Origin: JBQTHD01 sp052390275
GTDB lineage: Bacteria > Actinomycetota > Acidimicrobiia > Acidimicrobiales > AC-14
Length of the DNA stretch: 64,000 bases
Assembly: GCA_052390275.1 (NCBI GenBank)
Contig: JBQTHD010000014.1
Span: 1-64,000 of the forward strand
Direction: 5' to 3'
The translations under genes and the position numbers were made by a program. Below the pieces are notes generated by a model. The model saw nothing but the letters and a program-made list of their open reading frames with translations. It was not told where the DNA came from and made no database searches. Numbering within the stretch: position 1 is the first letter of the stretch; each line of letters opens with the position of its first letter. Shown one piece after another: positions 16,411 to 25,088 of this stretch.

Positions 16411-17301
16411 CTATCCCCTGTCGCTGGGCCAGTTGGGGGAGAAGAGATGCCATTGGGCGGGGGCGGCCCGGATCAGGGCTTCCAGCGCATCGGCCAGGCG
16501 CTGGTTGGCCTGGTCCTCTTTGCCACTCACGTCCAGGGGGGCACCCACCACCGCGTGATGGCCCGGGCCATGGAAATAGATGGCGGTGGGCAGTAGCGGC
16601 ACCCCGAACCGCCGGGCCAGGGCCACCGGTCCCGCCGGCAGCGTGGTGCGCTCGCCAAAGAAAGTCACTTCTGGTCCCCCGCCCACCAGGTCCCGGTCGG
16701 CCATCAAAGCCACCACCCGGTTGGCCCGCAGCGCCCGGACCACCCCGGTTCCGGCGCTCGGCCCCAGGCGCAGCACCCCGAAGCCCAGTTGACGCCTGAG
16801 GCCCTCGAACCAGTCGGCCACCTCCGGCGGCTCCAGGGCCTCCACCACCACCGTCATGGGCACGCCGGCGGCCACCAGCCAGGCCCCGCCCACGTCCCAC
16901 CCGCCCACATGGGGGATGGCCAGCAAAGCGCCGGTTCCCCGAGCCAGGCCGTCGCGAATATGACCCAGGCCCTCGATGGTGAATCGGCCTGACACCTGGT
17001 CGGGGCTCTCGGCCCCGACCCTCATGGACTCCACCCAGTACCGCCCGTAGGAGGCGAAGGCCTCCCGGGTGCGCTGCCGGCGGGCCGGGCCGGACAGGGG
17101 CCCCAAAACCCGCCCCTGGTGGCGGGCCACCAGCTCCGCCCGCCCCGGCCTCATGGTCGCGGCGACCCAACCCATGGCGCGCGCCAGAGGAACGGCCGCC
17201 CCGTCGGGCACCAGGCTGGCAGCCCGGCTGGCCCCCCGCAGGGCCAGGTAGGCCGGCGGCAGTTTCCTGGCCCGATTTACTCGGGCCCTGAGATCAGTCA
17301 C
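16411..17301 (-). CDS. patA: Probable phosphatidylinositol mannoside acyltransferase (LpxL/HtrB family)
   Basis: This enzyme transfers an acyl chain to the mannose of PIM at the inner face of the membrane. The 296 residues belong to the lysophospholipid acyltransferase fold. The HxxxxD catalytic pair is in IPHVGGWDVGGAWL, and the later blocks MADRDLVGGG, VTFFGERTTLPAGP and LPTAIYF match the family. It has no cleavable signal peptide but an amphipathic N-terminus. It lies between the pgsA-like and pimA genes on the same strand, preserving the order pgsA-patA-pimA, although katG, furA and pepN separate it from pimA. Confidence 0.85.
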   Translation of the reverse strand: MTDLRARVNRARKLPPAYLALRGASRAASLVPDGAAVPLARAMGWVAATMRPGRAELVARHQGRVLGPLSGPARRQRTREAFASYGRYWVESMRVGAESPDQVSGRFTIEGLGHIRDGLARGTGALLAIPHVGGWDVGGAWLVAAGVPMTVVVEALEPPEVADWFEGLRRQLGFGVLRLGPSAGTGVVRALRANRVVALMADRDLVGGGPEVTFFGERTTLPAGPVALARRFGVPLLPTAIYFHGPGHHAVVGAPLDVSGKEDQANQRLADALEALIRAAPAQWHLFSPNWPSDRG

Positions 17302-17429
17302 GGCTCACCCGCCGCAGGCCCCGCCAGCTCAGTGCTGGACCCTCGTCGCCTCAGCGGCGGACGCCGATGCCCGTCGTGAACGGCCGTGTTCGAGAGAACG
17401 CTGAGGGGTCGAAAGAGAACGGAGCGAGA

Positions 17430-18218
17430 CTACGAACTGGGACGGTGCCGGCGCCATCCCCCGCCCGCAGGGCCCAGGTTCCGTCGCTCCCGGGTGCGGA
17501 TGCGGCGACCGTCCCGGCGATCACCCATCGGCCCGAATCCCTGCTGGGGCCGCCATCCCCGGATACCGCGCGCCTGCCCCGCCGCCAAGCGGGAACGTCC
17601 CAGGGAGGTCACCGGCGGCTTCGAGGGGCTCGTCCCCACCGCCGATGCCTGGCGCCAGACCATCCCGAAGCGCTGGAACGAGGTAAGGGAGGTCAAAGCC
17701 AAAGCCCCCCAGAGGATGGGGACCATGAAACCGCTGAAGATCAGGCTGGCCCCGAGCGCCAGCATGCGCTCGGCCCGCTCCATCAGCCCGCCCCGGGCGC
17801 TGAAGCCCAGGGACTCCGCCCGAGCCCGTTCGTAGGAGACCAACCAGGACGCAGCCAAAAGGGCCATGGGCAAAAGGGCGGCCCGGCCACCGTCGACCCC
17901 GGCCAGGTACCAGGCGAAGCCCCCCAGAACCACCGAGTCACTCACCCGGTCAACCACCGAATCGAAGAAGGCTCCCCGAGCCGAGGCCGTGCCCGCCGCC
18001 TTGGCCACCGCCCCATCAAGGAGGTCCGGTACTGCGCTCAAGGCCAGCAGGAAAGCACCCACACCCAGCCACCCGGCCCCGATGGCACCGGCAGCGACCA
18101 GAGAGATAAAAAGCCCGATACCGGTGAGCAGGTCGGCACTCACTCCAAGGCGTTGGAGTCGCTGGCCGAGAGGGGCCAGTTCCCGTTCCACACCGACTCG
18201 GCACCGCTTGTCGAACAT
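17430..18218 (-). CDS. pgsA: CDP-alcohol phosphatidyltransferase, probable phosphatidylinositol phosphate synthase
   Basis: This enzyme joins CDP-diacylglycerol to an inositol phosphate to start PI and PIM synthesis. The protein is a multi-pass membrane protein with the CDP-OH-P signature DLLDGAVAK then GAFFDSVVDRVSD, giving all four catalytic aspartates. The usual arginine of the AR pair is lysine. The first 195 residues or so are the enzyme. A basic, Arg/Gly-rich tail of about 65 residues is unusual. Neighbouring patA and pimA support the PI rather than the PG specificity, by context. Confidence 0.8.
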   Translation of the reverse strand: MFDKRCRVGVERELAPLGQRLQRLGVSADLLTGIGLFISLVAAGAIGAGWLGVGAFLLALSAVPDLLDGAVAKAAGTASARGAFFDSVVDRVSDSVVLGGFAWYLAGVDGGRAALLPMALLAASWLVSYERARAESLGFSARGGLMERAERMLALGASLIFSGFMVPILWGALALTSLTSFQRFGMVWRQASAVGTSPSKPPVTSLGRSRLAAGQARGIRGWRPQQGFGPMGDRRDGRRIRTRERRNLGPAGGGWRRHRPSS

Positions 18219-18403
18219 GGCGGAGCCAAACTACCTCAGCCTGGTCGCCGATCCACCCCCATTCCGGCCCGATCACGCGACATTCACATTCGGGCCGGCG
18301 CGGACTAGGTCATTGTGGACGGATCGGCCCGGCACAACCGGCAGGGGACAAGGATGACAAAGGGGCGTAAGTTTTCCGGGCCCGACCCCTGATCGAGGCG
18401 CCC

Positions 18404-20470
18404 GTGAACATTGTCCCGCCGGCCCGGATCCGCAACGTGGCCCTGGTCGGCCACACCGGAGCAGGAAAGACCTCGCTGGCCGAGGCGCTGTTGTTCTGCG
18501 CCGGTGCCACCACCCGGCTGGGCCGGGTCGACGATGGCACGTCGTCGCTCGACACCGACCCGGAGGAACTTCGCCGCCGCCAGTCGCTGTCGTTGGCGGT
18601 GGCGTCGCTGACCCACCAGGACCACCGGATAAACCTGCTGGTCGCCCCCGGCTACGCCGACTTCGAAGCTGACATGACCAGCGCGCTCGCAATGGCCGAC
18701 CTGGCCGTGGTGGTGGTCAGCGCCCCCGACGGGATAGGCGTCCAGACCGAGGCCGCCTGGGAAGAGGCCGAGGCCCGGGGCCTTCCTCGCATGATCTTTG
18801 TCAACAAACTGGACCGGGAGCGGGCCGACTTCGACACAACTCTGAACAGCTTGCGGACCCGCTTTGGCGCCGGCGTCGCCCCCCTCGAGTTGCCCATCGG
18901 GGCCGAGAAGGGTTTCTACGGGGTCGCCGACCTGTTGAGCGACACCGCCTTCACCTACAACGGATCGGGCCGAGCCAGCGCCGGCCCCATCCCCGAGGAA
19001 ATGGCCGAGCAGGAACACCGGGTGCACGACCACCTGGTGGAGGGGATCGTGGTGGCCGACGACGCTCTCACCGAGCGATACCTCGAGGGCGACCCCATCT
19101 CCCCGGTCGAGCTGGAAGCCACGCTGGCCGTGGGCGTGGCCCAGGCCAGTGTGTTTCCCGTGGTCTGTGGATCGGCCGCCACTCTCATCGGCATCGACCG
19201 CCTGGCCGACTTCATATGCGAGGTCGGCCCGGCACCCACCCATCGCCCGACCCTCGTGGCCGCCGGGGGCGAGACAATGGCCGTTGACCCCGATCCGGAG
19301 GGACCGCCGCTGCTCCAGGTGTTCCGAACCGTGTCCGACCCCTATGTGGGCCGGGTGTCGTGGGTCAAGGCCCTGTCGGGCACCGTCAGGGGTGACGCCG
19401 TCCTGGTCAACCCGAGAACCTCAGCGGACGAACGTCTCCACGGACTGAGCCGGCCTCGGGGACGAACCAGCGAACCGGTATCGGCGCTGGTGGCAGGGGA
19501 CATCGCGGCGGTCACCAAGTTGGGGGCCCTGACCGGCGACACCCTGGCCCCACGGGGAACCCCGGTGGTCATTCCCCGGGCGCCCACACCTGAGCCGGTG
19601 CTGGCGGTGGCCATTTCGCCGCTGACCAAGGGGGACGACGACAAGTTGATGAGCGCCCTGGCCCGCCTGACCGAGGAGGACCCGGTACTTCGGGTCCACC
19701 GGGACGACGAGACCCATCAGACCAAGTTGGCGGGAATGGGCGAGACCCACCTGGCCGTGTCCCTCGAACGACTCGCCCGAAAGTTCGGAGTGGCGGTTCA
19801 GACCGAGGATGTCAAGGTGGCCTACCGGGAGACGATCACCGCCCCGGCGGCAGCCGAGGGCAAGTACAAAAAGCAGAGCGGCGGTCATGGTCAGTTCGGA
19901 GTGGCCAGCATCCGCGTCGAACCTCTGGCCAGAGGCGGCGGGTTCGAGTTCGCCGACCAGATCGTGGGCGGGGCCATCCCCCGTCAGTTCATCCCCGCCG
20001 TCGAAAGGGGCGTCACCGAGGCCATGGCCGCCGGCGGGCACCTGGGATACCCGGTCACCGATCTGCGGGTAGTCCTCGTCGACGGCAGGTTCCATCCGGT
20101 GGACTCCTCGGAGATGAGCTTCCGAATGGCCGGCGCCCTGGCCCTGCGGGAAGCGCTGGCCAAGGCGGGACCGGTGGTGCTCGAACCGATCAATCGCATC
20201 GAGGTAAACGTGCCGGTGGGTTCGGCCGGCGACGTGATGGGCGACTTGAGTGCCCGCCGGGGTCGGGTGTCGGGCACCGAGGCCCAACCCGGGGCCCGCC
20301 AGAAGATCTCCGCCCTGGTCCCCACCGCGGAGTTGGCCCGCTACGGGGTGGACCTGAGGTCTCTCAGCGGCGGGCGGGGCCGATTTCGGACCTGGTTTGA
20401 CCATTACGACGTGGCCCCGGCGGCGGTGGCCGGCCGCCTGGCCGACAGACTGGCCAATCACCCCGGATAA
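18404..20470 (+). CDS. EF-G-like translational GTPase (EF-G2 type)
   Basis: This 688-residue paralogue of elongation factor G has a P-loop GHTGAGKT (16-23), G4 FVNKLDRE, domain II, and the C-terminal EF-G domains IV and V (KKQSGGHGQFG, VGSAGDVMGDLSARRG). The G3 motif reads VAPGYADF instead of DTPGHxDF, so both the magnesium-binding Asp and the catalytic His are replaced. Actinobacterial EF-G2 proteins often have Tyr for His, but loss of the Asp is unusual. The GTG start follows GAGG at good spacing. It is divergent from the pgsA-like gene. The role of EF-G2 is poorly defined and it is not a substitute for FusA. Confidence 0.85.
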   Translation: MNIVPPARIRNVALVGHTGAGKTSLAEALLFCAGATTRLGRVDDGTSSLDTDPEELRRRQSLSLAVASLTHQDHRINLLVAPGYADFEADMTSALAMADLAVVVVSAPDGIGVQTEAAWEEAEARGLPRMIFVNKLDRERADFDTTLNSLRTRFGAGVAPLELPIGAEKGFYGVADLLSDTAFTYNGSGRASAGPIPEEMAEQEHRVHDHLVEGIVVADDALTERYLEGDPISPVELEATLAVGVAQASVFPVVCGSAATLIGIDRLADFICEVGPAPTHRPTLVAAGGETMAVDPDPEGPPLLQVFRTVSDPYVGRVSWVKALSGTVRGDAVLVNPRTSADERLHGLSRPRGRTSEPVSALVAGDIAAVTKLGALTGDTLAPRGTPVVIPRAPTPEPVLAVAISPLTKGDDDKLMSALARLTEEDPVLRVHRDDETHQTKLAGMGETHLAVSLERLARKFGVAVQTEDVKVAYRETITAPAAAEGKYKKQSGGHGQFGVASIRVEPLARGGGFEFADQIVGGAIPRQFIPAVERGVTEAMAAGGHLGYPVTDLRVVLVDGRFHPVDSSEMSFRMAGALALREALAKAGPVVLEPINRIEVNVPVGSAGDVMGDLSARRGRVSGTEAQPGARQKISALVPTAELARYGVDLRSLSGGRGRFRTWFDHYDVAPAAVAGRLADRLANHPG

Positions 20471-20506
20471 GTGGCGCGAACCGAGAGAACCGGGCAATCG
20501 GCGGGG

Positions 20507-20512
20507 GATACT
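20507..20512 (+). promoter_or_regulatory. Candidate -10 element of the DinB-like gene (leaderless type)
   Basis: GATACT lies 7 bases before the GTG at 20520. The hexamer is the same as that before pepN. Confidence 0.35.
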
Positions 20513-20519
20513 GACGGCA

Positions 20520-21086
20520 GTGCCCGCTCACTGCTCTCAATGCGACCTCGACGTGTCCGCCCTGGCCCATCATGAACTGGTGGGCCGACTCCGGGTCATG
20601 CCCCGCCGGTACCGTCAAATGCTGAAGGAAGCCACCGCGTGGCGGATCGATCCCGAGGGCATGCTCCGCAGCCGGCCGGAGCCGGAGATGTGGTCGGCCC
20701 TGGAGTACACCGCCCATGCCGCCGACATGATCGATCTTTTGTCACCGGCAATCCAACTCATTCAGGTTGAGGAAAACCCAACCGTTTACTTCTTCGACCC
20801 TCGGGAGCAGGCCGAGGAGATGGAGTACAACGAGTGGACCACGACCGAAGTCCTGAGCCGGCTGGAAACCGCCTGCGCCGACCTTTCCGCCATCATCGAG
20901 TTCGTCGGCCATCAGCAATGGGTCAGGCGGGGCCGTTTCCCATGGGCTGAACAGGACATCCGGGCCAGCGCCGAGCAGGCGGTCCATGAGGGGCACCACC
21001 ATCTCCACGACGTCGAACGGGTACTGCGCCTGATCGAGAAGGACTTCCCTCAGGTGGCCGACGAGGACCCCGCCTCCGGGGGCTGA
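20520..21086 (+). CDS. DinB-like four-helix protein
   Basis: This encodes 188 residues resembling the DinB/YfiT superfamily: a four-helix bundle with the late histidine cluster QAVHEGHHHLHDVERVLRLI and an earlier EYTAHAADMIDLL that could complete a metal site. The N-terminus has CSQCDLDVS, a Cys-x2-Cys pair not usual in DinB proteins. The GTG at 20520 gives the Cys pair at the N-terminus. Its 3' end overlaps the convergent PLDc_N gene by 37 bases. Some relatives are thiol-dependent transferases, but the substrate is unknown. Confidence 0.7.
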   Translation: MPAHCSQCDLDVSALAHHELVGRLRVMPRRYRQMLKEATAWRIDPEGMLRSRPEPEMWSALEYTAHAADMIDLLSPAIQLIQVEENPTVYFFDPREQAEEMEYNEWTTTEVLSRLETACADLSAIIEFVGHQQWVRRGRFPWAEQDIRASAEQAVHEGHHHLHDVERVLRLIEKDFPQVADEDPASGG

Positions 21087-21532
21087 ACGCTGCGAGCCCC
21101 AGTCGTCCCCGGTGGCTCGGCCTGTTCGGCCCCAGGCAACGGCAGGTCCACTGCCTGGGTCGCCGTCGGGCCATTGGCAATGATCTCGTCCCGGCGGCGC
21201 TGGGCTTCCGATTCCAGCCAGTCGTCCAACCGCCGGTCGAGGTACTCGGTTCGGCTCACATAGGAGAACGCTCCCGGGTCTCCGCCCGGACGAACCGCCG
21301 TTCGGTAGGGCACCCGGTCGGCTGATCCCCCGCCGAACCCGAAGAAGGGGGCTCCCTCCGGGCGGCCCAGGGCCAGCCACGCCACACCGCCGACGACCGG
21401 GACGAAGAGGACCAACATGATCCAGGTCCCTTTTGGCAGGTTGCGACATCGATGCTCATCGGTTCCGATGCAGTCCAGGACCGCCGCTACCCAAATAACC
21501 ATTCCCAGGACCCCGCCACCCAGGTAAGGCAT
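21050..21532 (-). CDS. Membrane protein with phospholipase D-nuclease N-terminal (PLDc_N) domain
   Basis: This encodes 160 residues with two transmembrane helices (about 5-22 and 36-57) separated by a short polar loop (RCRNLPKGTW), the PLDc_N arrangement seen at the N-terminus of cardiolipin synthases and in free-standing small proteins. The rest is a Gly/Pro-rich region and a charged helix (YLDRRLDDWLESEAQRRRDEI), with no HKD catalytic motif. The ATG at 21532 follows GGAGG. It is probably an accessory membrane protein. Confidence 0.75.
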   Translation of the reverse strand: MPYLGGGVLGMVIWVAAVLDCIGTDEHRCRNLPKGTWIMLVLFVPVVGGVAWLALGRPEGAPFFGFGGGSADRVPYRTAVRPGGDPGAFSYVSRTEYLDRRLDDWLESEAQRRRDEIIANGPTATQAVDLPLPGAEQAEPPGTTGARSVQPPEAGSSSAT

Positions 21533-21650
21533 CGCCACCTCCAATTCGTGACTCGATCGCTGCCACCGTGGCCGCTACGACAGACCCGAACCGCCAGATT
21601 GTGCCTGATCCCACCGGCGTCGCCACGAACGGTGTGATCCTTCCCTGAGG

Positions 21651-22277
21651 TTACTCCTGCTCGGCCCATTCCTCCGGGTTGTCTTCGACGAAGTACTCGA
21701 GAACCGACGCATCGGTGGCGTCCACCAGCACCAGGCCCCGGCGCGCCGGGGGGTTCTCGGCCGAATAGACCAGGATGCGCCACACCGGGCGGCTTCGCAG
21801 GCCGCGCCAGCCCAACTGCCCCGACGCGTGTCCCACCGGGAAACCCACCTGCCGGGCGGCCGACACCAGGGCGTCGGTCTCCAGCACAGTCAGCGGCCAA
21901 GCGGCCAGCATGTGATAGCCGCCCACCAGACCCAACCCGATGGCAGCCCCCAGAAACCCACCGTTGACCAGGGCCGTGGGCTGACCGCGGCCCAGGATCC
22001 ACAACCCGAGGCAGGCGGCGGCAATGGCCAGGTAGATGAACCCGGCCACGCGGCGGCGGGCGATGTCGGGGAAGGTGTAGGCCCCCACGTAGGCACTGAC
22101 ATCGAGGTCATCGGGAAGCCGATCCCCCGCGGCCTCATCGTTCGGGTCCTCATCGTTCGGGTCCTGAGCGTTCGGGTCCTGAGCGTTCGGGTCCTCATCG
22201 CTCGGGTCCTGAGCGTTCGGGTCCGCGGGATCGATCTCTTTGGTTCGATCGGCCGGTTTGGCTTCTTCAGGATCCAC
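21651..22277 (-). CDS. Two-TM membrane protein with acidic repeat N-terminus
   Basis: This encodes 208 residues starting at a GTG 11 bases inside the HIT stop, so it is in the thrS-HIT operon. Residues 1-50 are an acidic Asn-Ala-Gln-Asp-Pro repeat encoded by a 15-bp minisatellite. Two hydrophobic helices follow (about 78-95 and 106-128), then a soluble C-terminal domain ending in the acidic EDNPEEWAEQE. It is positioned where actinobacteria often carry a small membrane protein beside the PI synthase gene. The family was not recognised. Confidence 0.7.
   Translation of the reverse strand: MDPEEAKPADRTKEIDPADPNAQDPSDEDPNAQDPNAQDPNDEDPNDEAAGDRLPDDLDVSAYVGAYTFPDIARRRVAGFIYLAIAAACLGLWILGRGQPTALVNGGFLGAAIGLGLVGGYHMLAAWPLTVLETDALVSAARQVGFPVGHASGQLGWRGLRSRPVWRILVYSAENPPARRGLVLVDATDASVLEYFVEDNPEEWAEQE
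22141..22230 (-). repeat. 15-bp minisatellite, six copies
   Basis: Units of TTCGGGTCCTGAGCG (plus-strand reading) alternate with a CATCG-ending variant over 90 bases. They encode the acidic NAQDP/NDEDP repeat at the N-terminus of the membrane protein. Confidence 0.9.
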
Positions 22278-22905
22278 CCTGGGCCCCCTCGACCTGCCAC
22301 CACGATGCCTTCAGCCGCCGGTAGGTCGAATCCAGCGATTCCGGGAGAACCCGGGCCTCGGCCACCGTCGTCATGAAGTTGGTGTCCCCGTTGAATCGGG
22401 GCAGGCAGTGCAGGTGCAGGTGGCCGGGAACCCCGGCGCCGGCGGCTCGGCCGATGTTGGCCCCCAGGTTGATCCCGTCGGGTTCGTAGGCCTGGCGCAA
22501 CGCCGCCACCGCCCGGGTTGCCATGGCCCACAACTCGGCCCCCTCGTCCGCCGGCAGAAGTTCCGGGCTGGAAACATGGCGGGTCGGTAGAACCATCAGG
22601 TGACCGCTGGTGTACGGATAGATGTTGAGCACGGCGATGGTGGTACGTCCCCGGACCACCACATAGAACTCCTCGTCCTGGGCCGGGTCGGCGGAGATGC
22701 TGCACATCACGCAGTCGGCGGCCCCGGCGTCCGCGAGGGCGACCGGATCCGCGCCTGGCCCACCCGGACGATCGGCGGCCGCAAGTGAGTCGCCCTCGGG
22801 CACCGCAGAAGCAAGGGCCGTGGAGGCCGACTCCACGTAGTTCTGGCGCCACCCGGCCCACAGCCGGCCTATGGCCGGCGACGGCCCTACCGCAGGACCA
22901 GTCAG
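22267..22905 (-). CDS. HIT-family nucleotide hydrolase/phosphorylase (Rv2613c-like)
   Basis: HIT proteins cleave dinucleoside polyphosphates. The mycobacterial gene in this same place (next to thrS) encodes an Ap4A phosphorylase. The HIT motif HLHLHCLPRFNGDTNF and the CVMCSI motif are present. The first GTG (22836) would omit RLWAGWRQNYV, the conserved N-terminal segment of this subfamily. The frame is open through it to a CTG at 22905-22903 that overlaps the thrS stop as CTGA and is preceded by GGAGGAG. CTG is therefore the best start, giving 212 residues. About 35 residues between the two motifs are low-complexity. Confidence 0.9.
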   Translation of the reverse strand: MTGPAVGPSPAIGRLWAGWRQNYVESASTALASAVPEGDSLAAADRPGGPGADPVALADAGAADCVMCSISADPAQDEEFYVVVRGRTTIAVLNIYPYTSGHLMVLPTRHVSSPELLPADEGAELWAMATRAVAALRQAYEPDGINLGANIGRAAGAGVPGHLHLHCLPRFNGDTNFMTTVAEARVLPESLDSTYRRLKASWWQVEGAQGGS

Positions 22906-24884
22906 CGTCGCTCCTCCACTTCGGCCGCCAGTCGCCGGGCGAAGGCCTCCACCGGGACCGCCCGCTCCACCGCCCCGCCCCGGGGGTTGACCCCCACGGT
23001 GGCCTCGGCCACGTCGGTGTCGCCGACCACCAGGACGTAGGGGATCTTCTCGAGCTTGGCCCGGCGGATCCGGCCCCCCAGCGGTTCGTCGGCCGGGACC
23101 GATTCGGCTCGCAACCCCAGCCCACGGAGGTGACCCACCACCTCCTGGGCATAGGCATCATGGTCGTCTCGCACACCCAGCACCCGGGCCTGAACCGGGG
23201 CCAGCCAGGCCGGGAATGCCCCGGCGTAGTGCTCGAGCAGGATCCCGAAGAAGCGCTCGACCGACCCGAACAGGGCCCGGTGGACGACGAAAGGGCGGTG
23301 CCGGGCGTTGTCCGATCCCACGTACTCCAGGCCGAAGCGGTCAGGCAGTTGCAGGTCCACCTGCAACGTCGACATCTGCCAGCGCCTGCCGATGGCGTCG
23401 CGGACGTGGACGTCGATCTTGGGGGCGTAGAACGCCCCCTCCCCCTCCGCCACCCGGTAGGGGATGCCCGCTTCTTCGAGGGCCGAGGCCAGGGCCGCGG
23501 TGGCCCGGTCCCAGTCGCCTGGCTCCCCCACGTACTTGTCCGGACGGGTGGCCAGCTCCGCCTCGAACTCCGTCAACCCGAACTGACGGAGAATGTGTAG
23601 CACGAAGGCCAGGAGCGAGGACAGTTCCTCGGCGAGGCCCTCGGGGGTCACGAAGATGTGGGAGTCGTCCTGGGTGATCCCCCGGACCCGGGTGAGCCCG
23701 TGAAGGACTCCGGAACGCTCGAATCGGTAAACGGTGCCCAACTCGAACAGCCGGAGCGGCAGCTCCCGGTACGACCTGCTCCGGTTCCGGTAGATGAGCA
23801 TGTGCATGGGGCAGTTCATGGGCTTGGGGTAGTAGGTGGCCCCCTCCATCTCCATCGGGGGATACATCCCGTCGGCATACCAGGCCAGATGCCCGGAGGT
23901 CTCGAACAGGGTGGAGCGGGCCAGGTGCGGGGTCCAGACGAACTCATAGCCCGCCGCCTCGTGCTCGGCCCGGGAGTAGTCCTCCATCAATTTGCGGATG
24001 AGGCCACCCTTGGGATGAAAGACCGGCAGCCCACCTCCCACCTCGGTGGGAAAGTGGAACAGGTCCAACTCCGCCCCCAGCTTGCGGTGGTCCCTGCGCT
24101 CGGCCTCGGCAAGGCGTTCCAGATGGGCGGCCAGGGCCTTGGGTGATTCCCAGGCGGTGCCGTATATCCGCTGGAGCATCGGCCGGTGCTCGTCGCCCCG
24201 CCAGTAGGCGCCGGCCACCTTCATGAGCTTGAACGCCCCGAGGCGACCGGTGCTGGGAACGTGAGGACCCCGGCAGAGATCCACCCAACCCTCGCCCGCG
24301 GCCGCGGCGTTGCGGTAGGCGCTGACCGCTCCGGCCTCGGCCCCCTCGGCCGGGTCGGTTCCTTCGATGATCTCCACCTTGAAGGGTTGGCCGGAGAAGC
24401 GGGCCAGGCCCTCATCGCGCGTCAGGTCCTCCCGGACGAAGGGTTGGTCCTCGGCCACGATGGCCCGCATGCGGATCTCGATCCGCTCCAGGTCGTCGTC
24501 GGTGAACGAGGCCTGGCCGGGAAGTTCGAAGTCGTAGTAGAAGCCGTCGTCGATCGGTGGGCCGATGGCGTAGAGCGCGCCGGGAAACAGATCGCACACC
24601 GCCTGCGCCAGGACGTGGGCCGTCGAATGACGAAGCACACGCCGACCGTTATCGCTGTCGCCGGTGATTACGGCCACCTGCGCCCCTTCCGCCAGAGGCG
24701 CGCTGAGGTCCACCTCACAGCCGTCGACGGTGGCGGCCACCGCCGCGGCCGCCAACCGGCGACCGATGGCCGCGGCCAGATCGGCGGCGGTCGACCCCGA
24801 GGACAACTCGCGTCGCGAGCCATCGGGAAGGGTCACCGAAACGGTGCCCTCCGTCACGGCGGCGGTTTCGGTCGGGCTGGTCAT
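22902..24884 (-). CDS. thrS: Threonyl-tRNA synthetase
   Basis: This class II synthetase charges tRNA-Thr in the cytoplasm. Its 660 residues contain a TGS domain (about 15-75), the editing/SAD domain with HSTAHVLAQAV and the zinc-like CRGPHVPSTG, the catalytic core with MNCPMHMLIY, LTRVRGITQDDSHIF and WQMSTLQVDLQLPDRF, and a C-terminal anticodon-binding domain. Editing and zinc residues are intact. It heads a minus-strand run thrS-HIT-membrane protein. No T-box signature is visible upstream; instead a TATCCT hexamer stands 7 bases before the ATG, suggesting a leaderless mRNA. Confidence 0.97.
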   Translation of the reverse strand: MTSPTETAAVTEGTVSVTLPDGSRRELSSGSTAADLAAAIGRRLAAAAVAATVDGCEVDLSAPLAEGAQVAVITGDSDNGRRVLRHSTAHVLAQAVCDLFPGALYAIGPPIDDGFYYDFELPGQASFTDDDLERIEIRMRAIVAEDQPFVREDLTRDEGLARFSGQPFKVEIIEGTDPAEGAEAGAVSAYRNAAAAGEGWVDLCRGPHVPSTGRLGAFKLMKVAGAYWRGDEHRPMLQRIYGTAWESPKALAAHLERLAEAERRDHRKLGAELDLFHFPTEVGGGLPVFHPKGGLIRKLMEDYSRAEHEAAGYEFVWTPHLARSTLFETSGHLAWYADGMYPPMEMEGATYYPKPMNCPMHMLIYRNRSRSYRELPLRLFELGTVYRFERSGVLHGLTRVRGITQDDSHIFVTPEGLAEELSSLLAFVLHILRQFGLTEFEAELATRPDKYVGEPGDWDRATAALASALEEAGIPYRVAEGEGAFYAPKIDVHVRDAIGRRWQMSTLQVDLQLPDRFGLEYVGSDNARHRPFVVHRALFGSVERFFGILLEHYAGAFPAWLAPVQARVLGVRDDHDAYAQEVVGHLRGLGLRAESVPADEPLGGRIRRAKLEKIPYVLVVGDTDVAEATVGVNPRGGAVERAVPVEAFARRLAAEVEERR

Positions 24885-24891
24885 CGGGGCG

Positions 24892-24897
24892 AGGATA
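24892..24897 (-). promoter_or_regulatory. Candidate -10 element of thrS (leaderless type)
   Basis: TATCCT on the minus strand is separated from the thrS ATG by 7 bases. Confidence 0.45.
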
Positions 24898-25014
24898 GGA
24901 GCCCGGGACCGAGGGCTCCGATTGGTTTATCGCTGACGTTGGCCCGATCGCCCGGCCTGGGGGGCGAGGAGCAACGCAGCTATCGACGTCGAGAGTCGGC
25001 GAGACGTAACTCCG

Positions 25015-25088
25015 AACTTGCGAAACGGTGCACTAGTGCGCCGCCCTGCGAGTTCGACAGGCGTGTTACTTGCGAAGCGGAGCACTAG
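25015..25088. repeat. Cluster of three related 22-bp repeats, two direct and one inverted
   Basis: A 22-mer (25015-25036) of form AACTTGCGAAACGGTGCACTAG is followed by a diverged inverted copy sharing the central CTAG (25033-25054) and by a third direct copy (25066-25088). The first pair would fold in RNA as a hairpin of 22-base arms with G-U pairs and one 3x3 internal loop. The third copy runs over the stop codon of the upstream gene. The cluster lies in the 200-base gap in front of thrS; the rest of that gap holds nothing recognisable. Confidence 0.65.

Noticed and set aside
24885..25085. T-box riboswitch before thrS
   Set aside because: No T-box consensus or specifier-stem layout is visible, and a -10 hexamer sits 7 bases before the start.
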